Numbered from the stretch's first letter, positions 8,843 to 17,288 are shown. The stretch: 64,000 nt of DNA from Acidimicrobiales bacterium (GCA_025456085.1 JALOLF010000001.1:1-64000), one strand, 5' to 3'. Made by a program: numbers and translations. Notes: a model not told the origin generated them from the letters alone.

Positions 8843-9379
8843 CTACCGGGAGCCGGCCTCGCCCTCGTCGGGGGGCGGACCCGACTCCGCGTTGGCCGCC
8901 CGCCAGTCGTGGCGGCCCTCCCGCACCGCGGTGGCCGACACGTGATGGTGCTCGGGATCGAGGTCCAGCACCACCACGTGCCCGGGTGTGGGATGCGGCG
9001 GGCGGGGAGCCACCGCCACCGTCGGCAACCGACGCAGCATCTGGTCGCGCGCCGCCTCCGAGCCGTACCAGCCCGGCTCGTTGATCTGCGCCCACTTGTC
9101 CGCTCCCATGACCACCACGTCGTAGCCGGCCGCGATGTCCACCAGCAGCTGGTCACGGGTGACCCGCACGCCCAGCCAGGGGCGCGACGCCGCGAGCGCC
9201 TCGAGCTCACCGACGCGTTCGGCCAGGGCGCCGAGGTCGTCGGGGTGCTTGCCCAGGGTGTCCGTGGACAGGATCAGATCGACCCGATCGAGCCCGCACT
9301 GGCGCCGTGCCGCCTCGGCGACAGCCAGATGGGCGACGGTCGGCGGGTTGAACGAACCGGGATAGGCACCGACGCGCAC
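8843..9379 (-). CDS. nicotinate-nucleotide adenylyltransferase-like nucleotidyltransferase
   Basis: A 178-residue nucleotidyltransferase of the NadD/CoaD fold. The N-terminal nucleotide-binding motif is GSFNPPTVAHL (about residues 8-18), where AHL is equivalent to HxGH-family His residues. The C-terminal VSATAVREG (about residues 147-155) corresponds to the ISSTxxR motif. The fold transfers AMP from ATP to nicotinate mononucleotide or a similar phosphate. It is shorter than housekeeping NadD (about 190-210) and does not sit in the usual obgE-proB-nadD-rsfS context, so it may be a paralogue rather than the essential NAD enzyme. Confidence 0.72.
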   Translation of the reverse strand: MRVGAYPGSFNPPTVAHLAVAEAARRQCGLDRVDLILSTDTLGKHPDDLGALAERVGELEALAASRPWLGVRVTRDQLLVDIAAGYDVVVMGADKWAQINEPGWYGSEAARDQMLRRLPTVAVAPRPPHPTPGHVVVLDLDPEHHHVSATAVREGRHDWRAANAESGPPPDEGEAGSR

Positions 9380-9409
9380 GACGGCACCGTACCGGCACCG
9401 GTCGGTCGA

Positions 9410-10315
9410 TCAGAGCTCGCCCCGGTTGTGGGCGACGAGCAGTGCCCGGTAGTCGGACACGGTGACCGCCGTGGCCGTCTCGTGCATGAAGTCGCGCACG
9501 ACCTCGGCGAAGCGCACCGGCTCCTCGGCGTGCGGGAAGTGCCCGCAGCCCTCGAAGATCTCCAGCCGGCTCCCGGGGATGGCGTCGCGAGCGGCGTAGG
9601 CGTGGGCGACCGGGATGACCGGGTCGCGATCGCCCCACACGATCAGCGTCGGCATGGCCGCCGCCAGATAGATGCGGTCCAGGGCGCTCACCGCCTGCCC
9701 ACCGGTGTCGATCACCGCCCGCAGGGTCCGGATGAAGGCCCGGCGGTTCTCCGGTTCGGCCAGGGAGGCGTAGGCCCGCCAGATCTCCGCCAGGTGCGGC
9801 GCGCGCAGACCCTTGTCGTGCACGAACTGGCTGATGTCGTTGCCCCGGTCGCGCACGAACCCCGGGAACAGCAGCGGCATGACGTACTCGGTTCCCGGCA
9901 GGGTGAACAGGCGAAGGATCGGGTTGACCTCACGACCGAGGCCGCCGCTGCCCACGAGGCCCAGGCGCTCGACCAGCTCGGGATGCTGGTAGGCGAGCTG
10001 CATGGCCACTCCCCCGCCGAGCGACTGCCCGATCACCGACACCCGCTCGATCTCGAGCAGGGCCAGCAGGTCACGCAGCCCGCTGGCGTAGGCACCGAGG
10101 GAGTAGTCCCCCATGGGCTTGGCCGATTCGCCGTGGCCGAGCAGGTCGGGAGCGATGACGGTGAAGTCACGGGCCAGCAACGGCAGCACGTCGCGCCAGG
10201 TCCGGGAACTGCCCGCCATGCCGTGGATGAGGAGGATGGCCGGGCCCTCGCCCCCCCGACGGAACCCGACCTCGTGACCGTGGAGGGTCACACGCTGCTG
10301 AGGAAATGCCGACAC
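9410..10315 (-). CDS. alpha/beta hydrolase
   Basis: A 301-residue alpha/beta-hydrolase fold enzyme. The oxyanion region is HGMAGSSRTW, the nucleophile elbow is GQSLGGG (Ser98), the acid is in WGDRDPVIP (Asp229 or Asp231), and the catalytic His is in GCGHFPH (His259). The triad is complete, so it should be an active esterase, epoxide or C-C bond hydrolase. The substrate is unknown; similar proteins occur in ring-cleavage and lipid catabolism. A perfect 14-bp palindrome lies 9 bp upstream of the ATG (10315), so a TetR-type repressor probably controls it. No regulator gene is adjacent. Confidence 0.87.
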   Translation of the reverse strand: MSAFPQQRVTLHGHEVGFRRGGEGPAILLIHGMAGSSRTWRDVLPLLARDFTVIAPDLLGHGESAKPMGDYSLGAYASGLRDLLALLEIERVSVIGQSLGGGVAMQLAYQHPELVERLGLVGSGGLGREVNPILRLFTLPGTEYVMPLLFPGFVRDRGNDISQFVHDKGLRAPHLAEIWRAYASLAEPENRRAFIRTLRAVIDTGGQAVSALDRIYLAAAMPTLIVWGDRDPVIPVAHAYAARDAIPGSRLEIFEGCGHFPHAEEPVRFAEVVRDFMHETATAVTVSDYRALLVAHNRGEL

Positions 10316-10324
10316 GCAGAGATG

Positions 10325-10338
10325 TTACCGATCGGTAA
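10325..10338. promoter_or_regulatory. palindromic operator upstream of the hydrolase
   Basis: TTACCGATCGGTAA is a perfect 14-bp palindrome ending 9 bp before the hydrolase start codon. Its size and symmetry fit a TetR-family site, which would overlap the promoter or leader and repress transcription. The binding protein is not encoded nearby, so the family assignment is inferred from shape. Confidence 0.5.
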
Positions 10339-10364
10339 TGACCGGAGGGAAGGGCCGAAAGGCC

Positions 10365-10766
10365 TCACAGCGCCGCGCCGAGGAGCAACCCCACGCCGAT
10401 CGACGCCAGGTTCGCGCTCGCCGAGACGCCGAGGAGCAGCCCGAACGACCGATGGACCAGGCGGGCGGCGAGTCCCGCCTCGAACGACCACACCAGGCCC
10501 TCGGCGAGCGCCACCGCGGCTACCGTCGTCCCGGTGACGGCGTCCAGCCACGGCACGAGCACGAACCACAGCACCGGGTGGGACACGACGTTGACGACCA
10601 CCGCGGTGCGTACAGCGGCGACGGGGGGCACGGCGGTGGCGCGCAGCAACACCGTCCAGATGGGCACCTCCACGAGCAGCGTGAGCCCGAACGCCACGGG
10701 GAAGGTCAGCTCGGCCACCGCCACCATCCTGGTCGCCTCGCTCGTGGCGTTGGTGGCGGCGCTCAC
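10365..10766 (-). CDS. polytopic membrane protein, unknown
   Basis: A 133-residue very hydrophobic protein with about four predicted membrane segments (VAFGLTLLVEVPIWTVLL; VVVNVVSHPVLWFVLVPWL; VALAEGLVWSFEAGLAARL; LASIGVGLLLGAAL). The motif NVVSHPVLWFVL places a His-Pro inside a helix. An internal ATG at 10727 (residue 14) is a more economical start. With either start, its 5' end abuts or overlaps the 5' end of the divergent membrane protein gene. No function can be assigned. Confidence 0.5.
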   Translation of the reverse strand: MSAATNATSEATRMVAVAELTFPVAFGLTLLVEVPIWTVLLRATAVPPVAAVRTAVVVNVVSHPVLWFVLVPWLDAVTGTTVAAVALAEGLVWSFEAGLAARLVHRSFGLLLGVSASANLASIGVGLLLGAAL

Positions 10767-11688
10767 GCTGCCCCTGAGCGTGGCCGTGTTCGGGTTGCTC
10801 GTCCTCGGTGTGCCCCACGTCGTGCTGGAGGTCCGCTACGTGCTCGGCCGGCACCGCGACCTGCTGCAGGGCCGGTTCCTGCTGGTGGTCAACGTGCTGC
10901 TCGTGGTCCTCGTCGTGACCCGACTGCTGTGGCGCGAACCGGCGGGCCGACGGGCAGAGGTGCTGGTGCTGGTCGGGCTCCTGGCCCTGGTGCTGGCCTT
11001 CGGCCGATGGCCGCCCCGGACGCTGGCCGTCGGCGCGGTCGCCGTCGCCGCCGTCGGTGTGCTGACCTGGGTCCGGGTCGAGGACTGGTTCGTCGTGCAG
11101 ACGCACCTGCACAACCTGGTGCCGGTGGTGTTCCTGTGGAGCTGGTCGGCCGAGACCCTCGCGCCGGCGGCCCGCGTCCGGTTCCGGGCCGCCACCCTCG
11201 CCTGGGCGCTCGTCGTGCCCGCGCTCGTGCTCGTCGGCGCGTTCGACCCGCTCCAGGCCACCACGCCGGCGGCGCCGGGCACCGGCGGCCTGGAGACCGC
11301 CGGGGTGCTGCGCAGCGTCGCGCCGGGCGGTGCCACCGACACCCTCGCCCTGCGCCTGCTGACGTTGTTCGCCTTCGGGCAGTTGATGCACTACGCCGTG
11401 TGGTGCTGGCTGCTACCTCGACACGCACCTGGGGCCACCGCAGCCTTCGACGCCACCCCCGCCGGTCGAGCGGTACGGGGCTGGCGCCTCCCGGCGCTCA
11501 CCGTGGGCCTCCTGGCGGTGGTCGCCGCCGTGGCCGTCGTCGACTACGCCGACGGCCGCACCGTGTACTCGAGCCTCGGGGTCTACCACGCCACCCTGGA
11601 GTACCCGATCCTGTTGGCCCTGGCGCTCCTGCTCGTCACCCGACGACGCTCGACACGATCCACCCACTCCTCCGGAGCTGCCCCATGA
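10681..11688 (+). CDS. polytopic membrane protein with conserved-looking intramembrane histidines
   Basis: From the GTG at 10681 this encodes about 335 residues with eight or more hydrophobic segments. Histidines occur within or at the ends of helices: GVPHVVLEVRYV, QTHLHNLVPVVF, GQLMHYAVWCWL and GVYHATLEYP. Multiple membrane-embedded His residues recall metal-dependent membrane oxygenases and desaturases such as the Brp/Blh carotene dioxygenases, but the match is only by pattern and I do not claim the family. GTG at 10744 or 10753 are alternative starts that avoid overlap with the divergent gene. It overlaps the next gene by 4 bp (ATGA). The long in-frame extension to 10534 lies inside the divergent gene and lacks hydrophobicity. 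Confidence 0.55.
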   Translation: MSPNATGKVSSATATILVASLVALVAALTLPLSVAVFGLLVLGVPHVVLEVRYVLGRHRDLLQGRFLLVVNVLLVVLVVTRLLWREPAGRRAEVLVLVGLLALVLAFGRWPPRTLAVGAVAVAAVGVLTWVRVEDWFVVQTHLHNLVPVVFLWSWSAETLAPAARVRFRAATLAWALVVPALVLVGAFDPLQATTPAAPGTGGLETAGVLRSVAPGGATDTLALRLLTLFAFGQLMHYAVWCWLLPRHAPGATAAFDATPAGRAVRGWRLPALTVGLLAVVAAVAVVDYADGRTVYSSLGVYHATLEYPILLALALLLVTRRRSTRSTHSSGAAP

Positions 11689-11894
11689 CCGCGCTCGTCG
11701 CCCATCTCGTCGCCGTCGCCGTGCTGGCCGACGTCCCCGCCGACATCCCCGAGGAGAGCTCCTCGGGCGGCGCAACGGCCGTGGTCGTCGCCGTCGTCGT
11801 GCTCGTGGTGGCGCTCGCCGTGGGTCTGGGGGTCTGGTTGGCGGCGCGCCGGTCACGCCGGTCGAAGCGCTCGGACGGGCACGGCCCCCGCTGA
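11685..11894 (+). CDS. small single-pass membrane protein
   Basis: A 69-residue protein with an N-terminal hydrophobic stretch (residues 1-15) that may act as a signal, an acidic Ser/Gly linker, a strong membrane helix (about residues 31-54) and a basic Arg/Lys C-terminus. Its ATG overlaps the TGA of the upstream polytopic protein, implying translational coupling and probably a shared complex. The family is not recognised. Confidence 0.55.
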   Translation: MTALVAHLVAVAVLADVPADIPEESSSGGATAVVVAVVVLVVALAVGLGVWLAARRSRRSKRSDGHGPR

Positions 11895-11955
11895 GCCGGG
11901 GCGCCCACCTGCTGGTGCTGGTACCCTTCGACAACCACGAGCCAGGCGGGGTCGT

Positions 11956-12747
11956 ATGGACGAGACGCACGACGGTTCACGGCGGAACGTGTTGCGGCTG
12001 CTGGGTGCGGGCGCGGCGGCCGGCTGGGTGGCGCCGCTGGTGCTGAGCACCCCGGCGATCGCGCAGACCTCGCCCGGCGGGGGCACCACCACGACCACCG
12101 GCGGCGGCCCACCCACCCCCAACGGCAAGCTCTTCGACTACACGGGTGGCGACCGGGCCCTGAGCGGACTCGCCCACACCCAGCTGGCCACCGCCAACAG
12201 CCTGACCTACACCTCGGGCGCCACGCTGCCGGCCGATCTGGCGTCGTACAACTGCATCGTGCTCTCGGCCCACCGCGTGGGCTTCTCGGCCGGCGAGGTG
12301 GCACTGCTGGCCGCGGCACTGACCGCCGGTCGCACCGTCATCTACGAGACGGACTCGCGTGTCGTCGCGGGCTCGAACGCCATGTCCACGGTCTTCAACG
12401 CCGTTGCGACGGGCCTCGGGATCGGCGTCACCGACGACAACGCCGACCTCGACTTCTCGACCTGCTATCTGGCGTCGGTCACGAACGCGGCGGAGCCGCT
12501 GACCCTCGGCTTCACCTCGATCTCCTACAACCTGACCTCGCGCCTGACGCTCACGGCATCGGCCCGATCGCTGCTCACCGGCGTGAGTGGCCAGGTTCTC
12601 GCTGCTGCCCAGACGGTCGGCACCGGCACGTTCGTGGCCATCGCCGACGTGAACATCGTCAGCGACGCTGCGCTCTCGGTGAACGTGCCCGGCAACGAGT
12701 GCTACACGTCAGCCGCGGTCACCAGGTTCCGCCAGAATCTCTGCTGA
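11956..12747 (+). CDS. Tat-exported protein with a GATase-like/DUF4350-like fold
   Basis: A 263-residue protein with a Tat signal: SRRNVLRLLG followed by a hydrophobic segment and probable cleavage after AIA (about residue 36). A Gly/Thr-rich linker leads to a domain resembling the Rossmann-like half of class I glutamine-amidotransferase-like or ThuA/DUF4350 proteins (YNCIVLSAHRVGFSAGEVALLAAAL then TVIYETDS). No GATase catalytic Cys-His-Glu triad is evident. Four cysteines could form disulfides. It stands alone between membrane genes; the role is unknown and the fold assignment is an inference from secondary-structure pattern. Confidence 0.6.
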   Translation: MDETHDGSRRNVLRLLGAGAAAGWVAPLVLSTPAIAQTSPGGGTTTTTGGGPPTPNGKLFDYTGGDRALSGLAHTQLATANSLTYTSGATLPADLASYNCIVLSAHRVGFSAGEVALLAAALTAGRTVIYETDSRVVAGSNAMSTVFNAVATGLGIGVTDDNADLDFSTCYLASVTNAAEPLTLGFTSISYNLTSRLTLTASARSLLTGVSGQVLAAAQTVGTGTFVAIADVNIVSDAALSVNVPGNECYTSAAVTRFRQNLC

Positions 12748-12810
12748 CCCGGCCGCCCGCGCCGCCGCCGGTTCCAGCACGCGGCCGGCGGGAGTGCGAC
12801 ACTGTGCGCC

Positions 12811-13470
12811 ATGAGCGACTACCAGGGCCAGTACCCCGGACAAGCCCCCCAGCAGTACCCCGGCGGCCAGTATCCCGCCGGCGCGCCGCAGCAGTACCCA
12901 CCCGCAGCGCCGCAGCCGCAGGCCCCTCCTCCACCCCAGGCCCCTCCTCCACCCCAGGCCGCACCGCCACCCCAGGCCACACCGCCCCCGGCTCCGGGGG
13001 GTTCGGCTTCGCCCTCCGGCATGGGTGGCATGTTCCAGGACGCCTCCACCCTGGCCGCCACCGGCATCCTCGCCGCGGTGGCCATGGCGATCCTCGCCGG
13101 GGTGTCCGCCTTCCTCGGCGACCCGGTCATCAACGACGAGGAGTTCCGCCAGCGCCTCCTCTCGCTGACCGACGCCGCCGGCATCGCCGACGTGGCACTG
13201 CTCGCCGTGGGCGTCATCCTGCTGCTGCTCACTCCCGACCCGCCGGGCGGCATCGCCCGCTCGCTGCTGCTGCGGATCAACGCGGGCCTGGCCGGGATCA
13301 TCACCCTCTACGCCGTCATCCGGGCCCTGGTGCTGGTGAGCACCGGCGACACCGGGTTCTTCTTCAAGATCGCCGACCTGACCTCCAACGTGGGTGTGGC
13401 TCTCGCCGCGGCGACGGTCACCTTCTACGCCGCCAAGGAGTCGTTCCTCAAGGAACGCGGCCAGATCTGA
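12811..13470 (+). CDS. membrane protein with Pro/Gln-rich cytoplasmic N-terminus
   Basis: A 219-residue protein. Residues 1-65 are a low-complexity Tyr/Pro/Gln/Ala-rich region (QQYPGGQYP, then repeated APPPPQ units), the type often found as N-terminal tails of actinobacterial membrane proteins. Residues 75-210 contain about four membrane helices. The duplicated PPPPQ units are also visible as tandem DNA repeats around 12926-12975. No catalytic motif is seen. The start at 12811 is the first ATG of the frame. Confidence 0.65.
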   Translation: MSDYQGQYPGQAPQQYPGGQYPAGAPQQYPPAAPQPQAPPPPQAPPPPQAAPPPQATPPPAPGGSASPSGMGGMFQDASTLAATGILAAVAMAILAGVSAFLGDPVINDEEFRQRLLSLTDAAGIADVALLAVGVILLLLTPDPPGGIARSLLLRINAGLAGIITLYAVIRALVLVSTGDTGFFFKIADLTSNVGVALAAATVTFYAAKESFLKERGQI

Positions 13471-13477
13471 GGACGCG

Positions 13478-13903
13478 GTGCAGCTCCTCGTCCCCGAGGG
13501 TGGCAGCATCCTCGACACGGTGTTCTCCTCGTCGTCGATGGACATCTTCGACGGCGGCCATCAGGGCGTGGACGGCCCGTCCGATCAGGACCTCACGGAC
13601 GCGCTCGCTGCCCTGCGTGCCGGCTGGATCGAGTACGTGATCCTGCAGGACGGCGACGAGTTCCTCCAGGTCGCCGGGGAGGGGGACGGGCCGTACCTCG
13701 TGCAGCTCTGCCCCGGCGACCCCGACCAGATGCTGACCGCCTCGCCCGTCCGCTTCGGCGACGTGGTCCCGCTGTTCAGCTCGTATCTGCGCGGCGACGG
13801 GGCCTGGCGGCAGCTCGCGGGCTGGTCCGGTGGCGGCGGGCAGGCGACCGGCCAGGCGTCGCCGCGCGGCGGCTTCCTCGGTCGACTCCTCGGGCGGGAC
13901 TGA
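13478..13903 (+). CDS. conserved-looking soluble protein, unknown
   Basis: A 141-residue protein from the GTG at 13478, 7 bp after the stop of the preceding membrane gene. The N-terminal ~110 residues form an alternating alpha/beta pattern (TDALAALRAGWIEYVILQDGDEFLQVAG; FGDVVPLFSSYLRGD), and the C-terminus is a Gly/Arg-rich tail (GGFLGRLLGRD). The spacing suggests co-transcription with its neighbours. The family is not recognised; starting further upstream would intrude into the membrane gene. Confidence 0.55.
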   Translation: MQLLVPEGGSILDTVFSSSSMDIFDGGHQGVDGPSDQDLTDALAALRAGWIEYVILQDGDEFLQVAGEGDGPYLVQLCPGDPDQMLTASPVRFGDVVPLFSSYLRGDGAWRQLAGWSGGGGQATGQASPRGGFLGRLLGRD

Positions 13904-13916
13904 TCCGGAGGTGGAC

Positions 13917-15533
13917 ATGGCCCGACGGCGCCGTCTCGGCGTGCAGGACGCCCTCTGGCTGGAGATGGACCGTCCCAACAACCTGATGGTCGTGGACTCG
14001 GTGATCTGGACCGCCGAGCCCCTGGACTGGGACCGGGTCCGCGCCGTCATGCAGGAGCGGCTCAGCGACCGGTTCCCGGCCTTCCGCAGCCGGGCGGTGC
14101 GCGACGACGAGGGCGCCTGGTGGTGGGAGGAGGACGAGGCCTTCTCCTTCGACGACCACGTCACGATGGTCGAGCTGGACCCGCCCGACGACCCACGGTC
14201 CCTCCAGCGCCTCGTCGCCGAGCACCGCAGCGATCCCCTGCCCAGGAACCGTCCCCTGTGGCAGTTCCTGTGGGTCGACCGCTACCTCACCGGCAGCGCC
14301 GTCGTGCTGCGCAGCCATCACGCCCTTGCCGACGGCATCCGCATGGTGCAGATCGCCATGTCGCTGTTCGACGCCACCCCCGAAGGCGGTCCCGTGCTGG
14401 GGCCCACGGTGTCCCAGCACGCGGCCCGCACCCCTCGGTCGACCGAACCAGCGACCGACACGACAACCGGCACGTCCGCCGCACCTGGCGTGGCCGACCG
14501 GCTGCGGGCGGGGCTGTCGAGCGCCGGGCACCAGGCCGCCGACACGGCTCGCAGCGCGCGCGACGTCGGCCAGCAGGCGGTCAACCTCCTCGGACGCGCC
14601 CCCGAGGCGGCAGCGGGCACGGCCCGTTTCGCCCAGTCGGCCCTGAGCAACCCGATCGGCGCCACCCACGGCCTGCTCACCGGGGCGTGGGCCAGCCTGG
14701 CCGACGCCGCCACCTCGATGCGTTCGTCGCTGCAGACGTCGTTGCCTGGCGGAGGCGCGATCGTCGATGTCTTCTCCGCCGCGCCCGGCGACATCGACAG
14801 CGCCCGCAAGCTCCTGCTGGGCACCCGCAACGACGCCACGATCTGGACCGGCACCGCAGGCGTGGACAAGGCGGTGGCCTGGTCGGCTCCGCTGGACCTG
14901 GCCGACGCGAAGGCGGTGGCTCGCGCCAACGGGTCGACCGTGAACGACGTGCTGGCGACGTGCGTCGCCGGCACCCTGCACGACTACCTGGTCGCGCACC
15001 ACGAGCGGTGCGGCTCGGTCACCTTCATGGTGCCGGTGAACCTGAAGCCGCTCGACCTCACGTTGCCCGAGGACCTCGGCAACGAGTTCGCGCTGGTCCA
15101 GCTCGAGCTCCCGACCGATCAGCCGGACCTGCTGCAGGTCCTCCACGTGACCAAGCGTCGGATGGACCGGATCAAGCACGGCCACGAGGCGGCGATCGCC
15201 TTCCGCCTGCAGGAGGCCGTCGCCGGGCTGAGCCGCAGCATCTACGAGGCGTCCGTGGACCTGCTCGCCAACCGCACCGTCGGCGTGTTGACCAACGTGC
15301 CGGGCCCGCCGATCCCGGTGTACCTGGCCGGCTCGCCGGTCGAGGCCGTGGTCGGTTGGGCACCCCTGTCGGGCGACTGCCCGCTGAGCTTCACCATCTA
15401 CAGCTACAACGGCCAGATCACCGTGGGCATCGCCTGTGACCGCGAGCTGGTTCCCGACCACGACATGATCGTCGACGGCTTCAGCCGCGCGTTCGAGCGG
15501 CTGCTCGCCAGCACCCCCGGCCTCGAGCGCTGA
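13917..15533 (+). CDS. wax ester synthase / diacylglycerol O-acyltransferase (WS/DGAT)
   Basis: A 538-residue bifunctional acyltransferase of the WS/DGAT family, which esterifies acyl-CoA to diacylglycerol or fatty alcohol for neutral-lipid storage. The catalytic motif HHxxxDG is intact as HHALADG (H134, H135, D139, G140). The C-terminal half has MVPVNLKP, LGNEFALVQLELP and NVPGPPIPVYLAG, the usual second-domain signatures. A ~130-residue Ala-rich linker between the halves (about 150-280) is longer than typical. An SD (GGAGGT at 13907-13912) fixes the ATG at 13917. The preceding reading frame to 13830 lies in the upstream gene. Confidence 0.9.
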   Translation: MARRRRLGVQDALWLEMDRPNNLMVVDSVIWTAEPLDWDRVRAVMQERLSDRFPAFRSRAVRDDEGAWWWEEDEAFSFDDHVTMVELDPPDDPRSLQRLVAEHRSDPLPRNRPLWQFLWVDRYLTGSAVVLRSHHALADGIRMVQIAMSLFDATPEGGPVLGPTVSQHAARTPRSTEPATDTTTGTSAAPGVADRLRAGLSSAGHQAADTARSARDVGQQAVNLLGRAPEAAAGTARFAQSALSNPIGATHGLLTGAWASLADAATSMRSSLQTSLPGGGAIVDVFSAAPGDIDSARKLLLGTRNDATIWTGTAGVDKAVAWSAPLDLADAKAVARANGSTVNDVLATCVAGTLHDYLVAHHERCGSVTFMVPVNLKPLDLTLPEDLGNEFALVQLELPTDQPDLLQVLHVTKRRMDRIKHGHEAAIAFRLQEAVAGLSRSIYEASVDLLANRTVGVLTNVPGPPIPVYLAGSPVEAVVGWAPLSGDCPLSFTIYSYNGQITVGIACDRELVPDHDMIVDGFSRAFERLLASTPGLER

Positions 15534-15686
15534 GTCGGGTCCCCCGACACCGACGCCGGGGTGTGGCTCCCCCGTCATCGGGTCCTCCCCGGTCGCGTGT
15601 GTCACCGTCGAGTACCGGTGCGAGAGCCTTCCCCTGACGCACAGCGGGTCGAGGTCGCAGCGGCGCCCGATCAGCCCACGAGCGGC
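15534..15686. other. convergent intergenic region
   Basis: A 153-bp space between the ends of the WS/DGAT gene and the minus-strand TPR gene. No gene, tRNA or clear U-tailed hairpin is seen. Confidence 0.4.
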
Positions 15687-17288
15687 TCAGCGTGACGAGA
15701 GCGGGCCGGTGATCTCGGCCCAGACCTGGGCACCGTCGTCCCAGGAACCGACGACGCACTCGGTGGTGCGGGCGCCCGACAGCCAGGCGTCCTCGACGAT
15801 GGTGAGGCTCGCCACCGCCTCGCCCGGCGGGAGCATCCTGCCAGGTCGGTACGTCTCGAGTGCCTCCGCACACTGGGCCCGTGCCGCCGCCCACTGCTCG
15901 TCCGCCGTCGGTGGCCGTCCCCCGCTGTCCTCCAGCGTGGCGTGACCGACGACCTCCTGGAAGTGCGGTCCCCCGCAGTCGACCGGCGCTCGCTGGAACT
16001 CGGGGAACCCGGCGAGCGAGCCCACACAGGTTCCGACGGGGAAGACGAAGGACTGATCCCGATCGCGGACCGCGCCTTCGAAGGGGGCGCCCAGGCGCCC
16101 GGACACCGAGGCGCTCAGTTGGAGCACGCACGTCACCTGGCGGTCACCGACGGCCCACCCTTCCTCCGACGGCCGCAGCAGGGATGCGAAGAACCGGCCG
16201 TGGGGATTGAAGGGGTATCCCAGGTAGCCCTCCAGCTCTGCGATGCACCGCTCGGCGGCGGCGTCGATCGCCACCTCGTCCGGATAGGGCGCGCCGGCGG
16301 GACCGTCCAGGTCGAAGACGGCGTAGATCTCGTCGGTGTGGGGCTCGTCGCAGGGGACGAGTCGGCCCTCCCGAGTCCCTTCCTCGTCGTCGTCCCACCG
16401 CGCACAGTCACCCGCTCGGTAGGGCAGGCGCTCGACCGGCTGGAACGCGACGCCGGTCGGAGCCTCGCCGCCGGCGCTCGCCTCCGGGCTGGTGTCGATG
16501 GGCGTCGTCGGTGTCGGGTCGGCATCGGCCGTGTCTCCGGATCCGGTCGCGGTGGCCCCGTCGGCGAGCACCTCGGGATCGTCCTCGCGCGCCACGACGA
16601 ACCAGCCGGCCGCTGCCAGCGCCACGACGACACCCACGGCGAGGAGCGTCCTGGCGTTGAACCGCCGCCTCCTCGCCGCCTTGCGCTCGATCCGCTGGTC
16701 TGCCCGCTGCTGCACCTCCGCGTCGCGCGCCCGCTGGAGCTGCTGCGCGAGTGCACCGCTGTCGGGATCGGCTGCCAGGGCGGCGTCGTAGCGCTGGACC
16801 GCGCGGTCGGCATGACCCGAGGTGAGCTCGATCTCGCCCGCCAGGGCCAGGGCGTCGCTGTTGCCGGGTGCGAGCTGGACCGCCCGCTCCACTGCCGTTC
16901 GGGCGCGGTCGCGCAGGCCCGCCCGCTTGTAGTTGCGTGCCGTCGTCAACCACGCGTCGACGTCGTCCGGGGCGGCGCGTGCCCACTCCTCGGCGACCTC
17001 CCCGGCGGCGAAGTGCTTGCCGCGTGCCTCGAGCAGCTCGGCTCGGTAGCGCAACGCCGGGACACCGGGCGCGAGCGATGCCCACCGGTCGGCAGCGACC
17101 TGGGCCTGGCTCAACTCGCCCGCACCCCGCAGGGCGAGGGCCTGGTAGCGCCAGAAGTCGGGATCGGTCCGCCCCTGCTCACGGTACGGGCCGAGCGCAC
17201 GCAGCGCGTCGCCCCACTGCTGCCGGTCGACGAGCGCTCCGATCTCCCGCAGCGCCTGCCCGAGGTCGAGTCGATCCTGATCCGCCAC
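15687..17288 (-). CDS. TPR protein with transmembrane helix and two septum-formation-like domains
   Basis: About 533 residues from the GTG at 17288 (ATG at 17330 is an alternative). Residues 1-190 are tetratricopeptide-type helical repeats (WGDALRALGPYREQG, ALRGAGELSQAQVAADRWASLAPG, AVERAVQLAPGNSDALALAGEIEL). A basic stretch (RKAARRRRFNAR) precedes one membrane helix (about 218-235). After an acidic Thr/Pro linker come two copies of the pattern GDC/GTC...V(P/D)C..PH..E(I/V), matching the Septum_form domain found in actinobacterial envelope proteins. The N-terminus is therefore cytoplasmic and the paired domains extracytoplasmic. It may couple protein-protein contacts inside to the envelope or septum outside. 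Confidence 0.75.
   Translation of the reverse strand: MADQDRLDLGQALREIGALVDRQQWGDALRALGPYREQGRTDPDFWRYQALALRGAGELSQAQVAADRWASLAPGVPALRYRAELLEARGKHFAAGEVAEEWARAAPDDVDAWLTTARNYKRAGLRDRARTAVERAVQLAPGNSDALALAGEIELTSGHADRAVQRYDAALAADPDSGALAQQLQRARDAEVQQRADQRIERKAARRRRFNARTLLAVGVVVALAAAGWFVVAREDDPEVLADGATATGSGDTADADPTPTTPIDTSPEASAGGEAPTGVAFQPVERLPYRAGDCARWDDDEEGTREGRLVPCDEPHTDEIYAVFDLDGPAGAPYPDEVAIDAAAERCIAELEGYLGYPFNPHGRFFASLLRPSEEGWAVGDRQVTCVLQLSASVSGRLGAPFEGAVRDRDQSFVFPVGTCVGSLAGFPEFQRAPVDCGGPHFQEVVGHATLEDSGGRPPTADEQWAAARAQCAEALETYRPGRMLPPGEAVASLTIVEDAWLSGARTTECVVGSWDDGAQVWAEITGPLSSR

Noticed and set aside
10534-10680. N-terminal extension of the plus-strand membrane protein
   Set aside because: The extra residues are Thr/Ser-rich, not hydrophobic, and lie inside the divergent membrane gene.
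12926-12975. Repeat array that might be CRISPR-like
   Set aside because: The repeats encode APPPPQ units of a Pro-rich protein tail and lack spacers. No CRISPR array, transposase or insertion sequence was found anywhere in the window.
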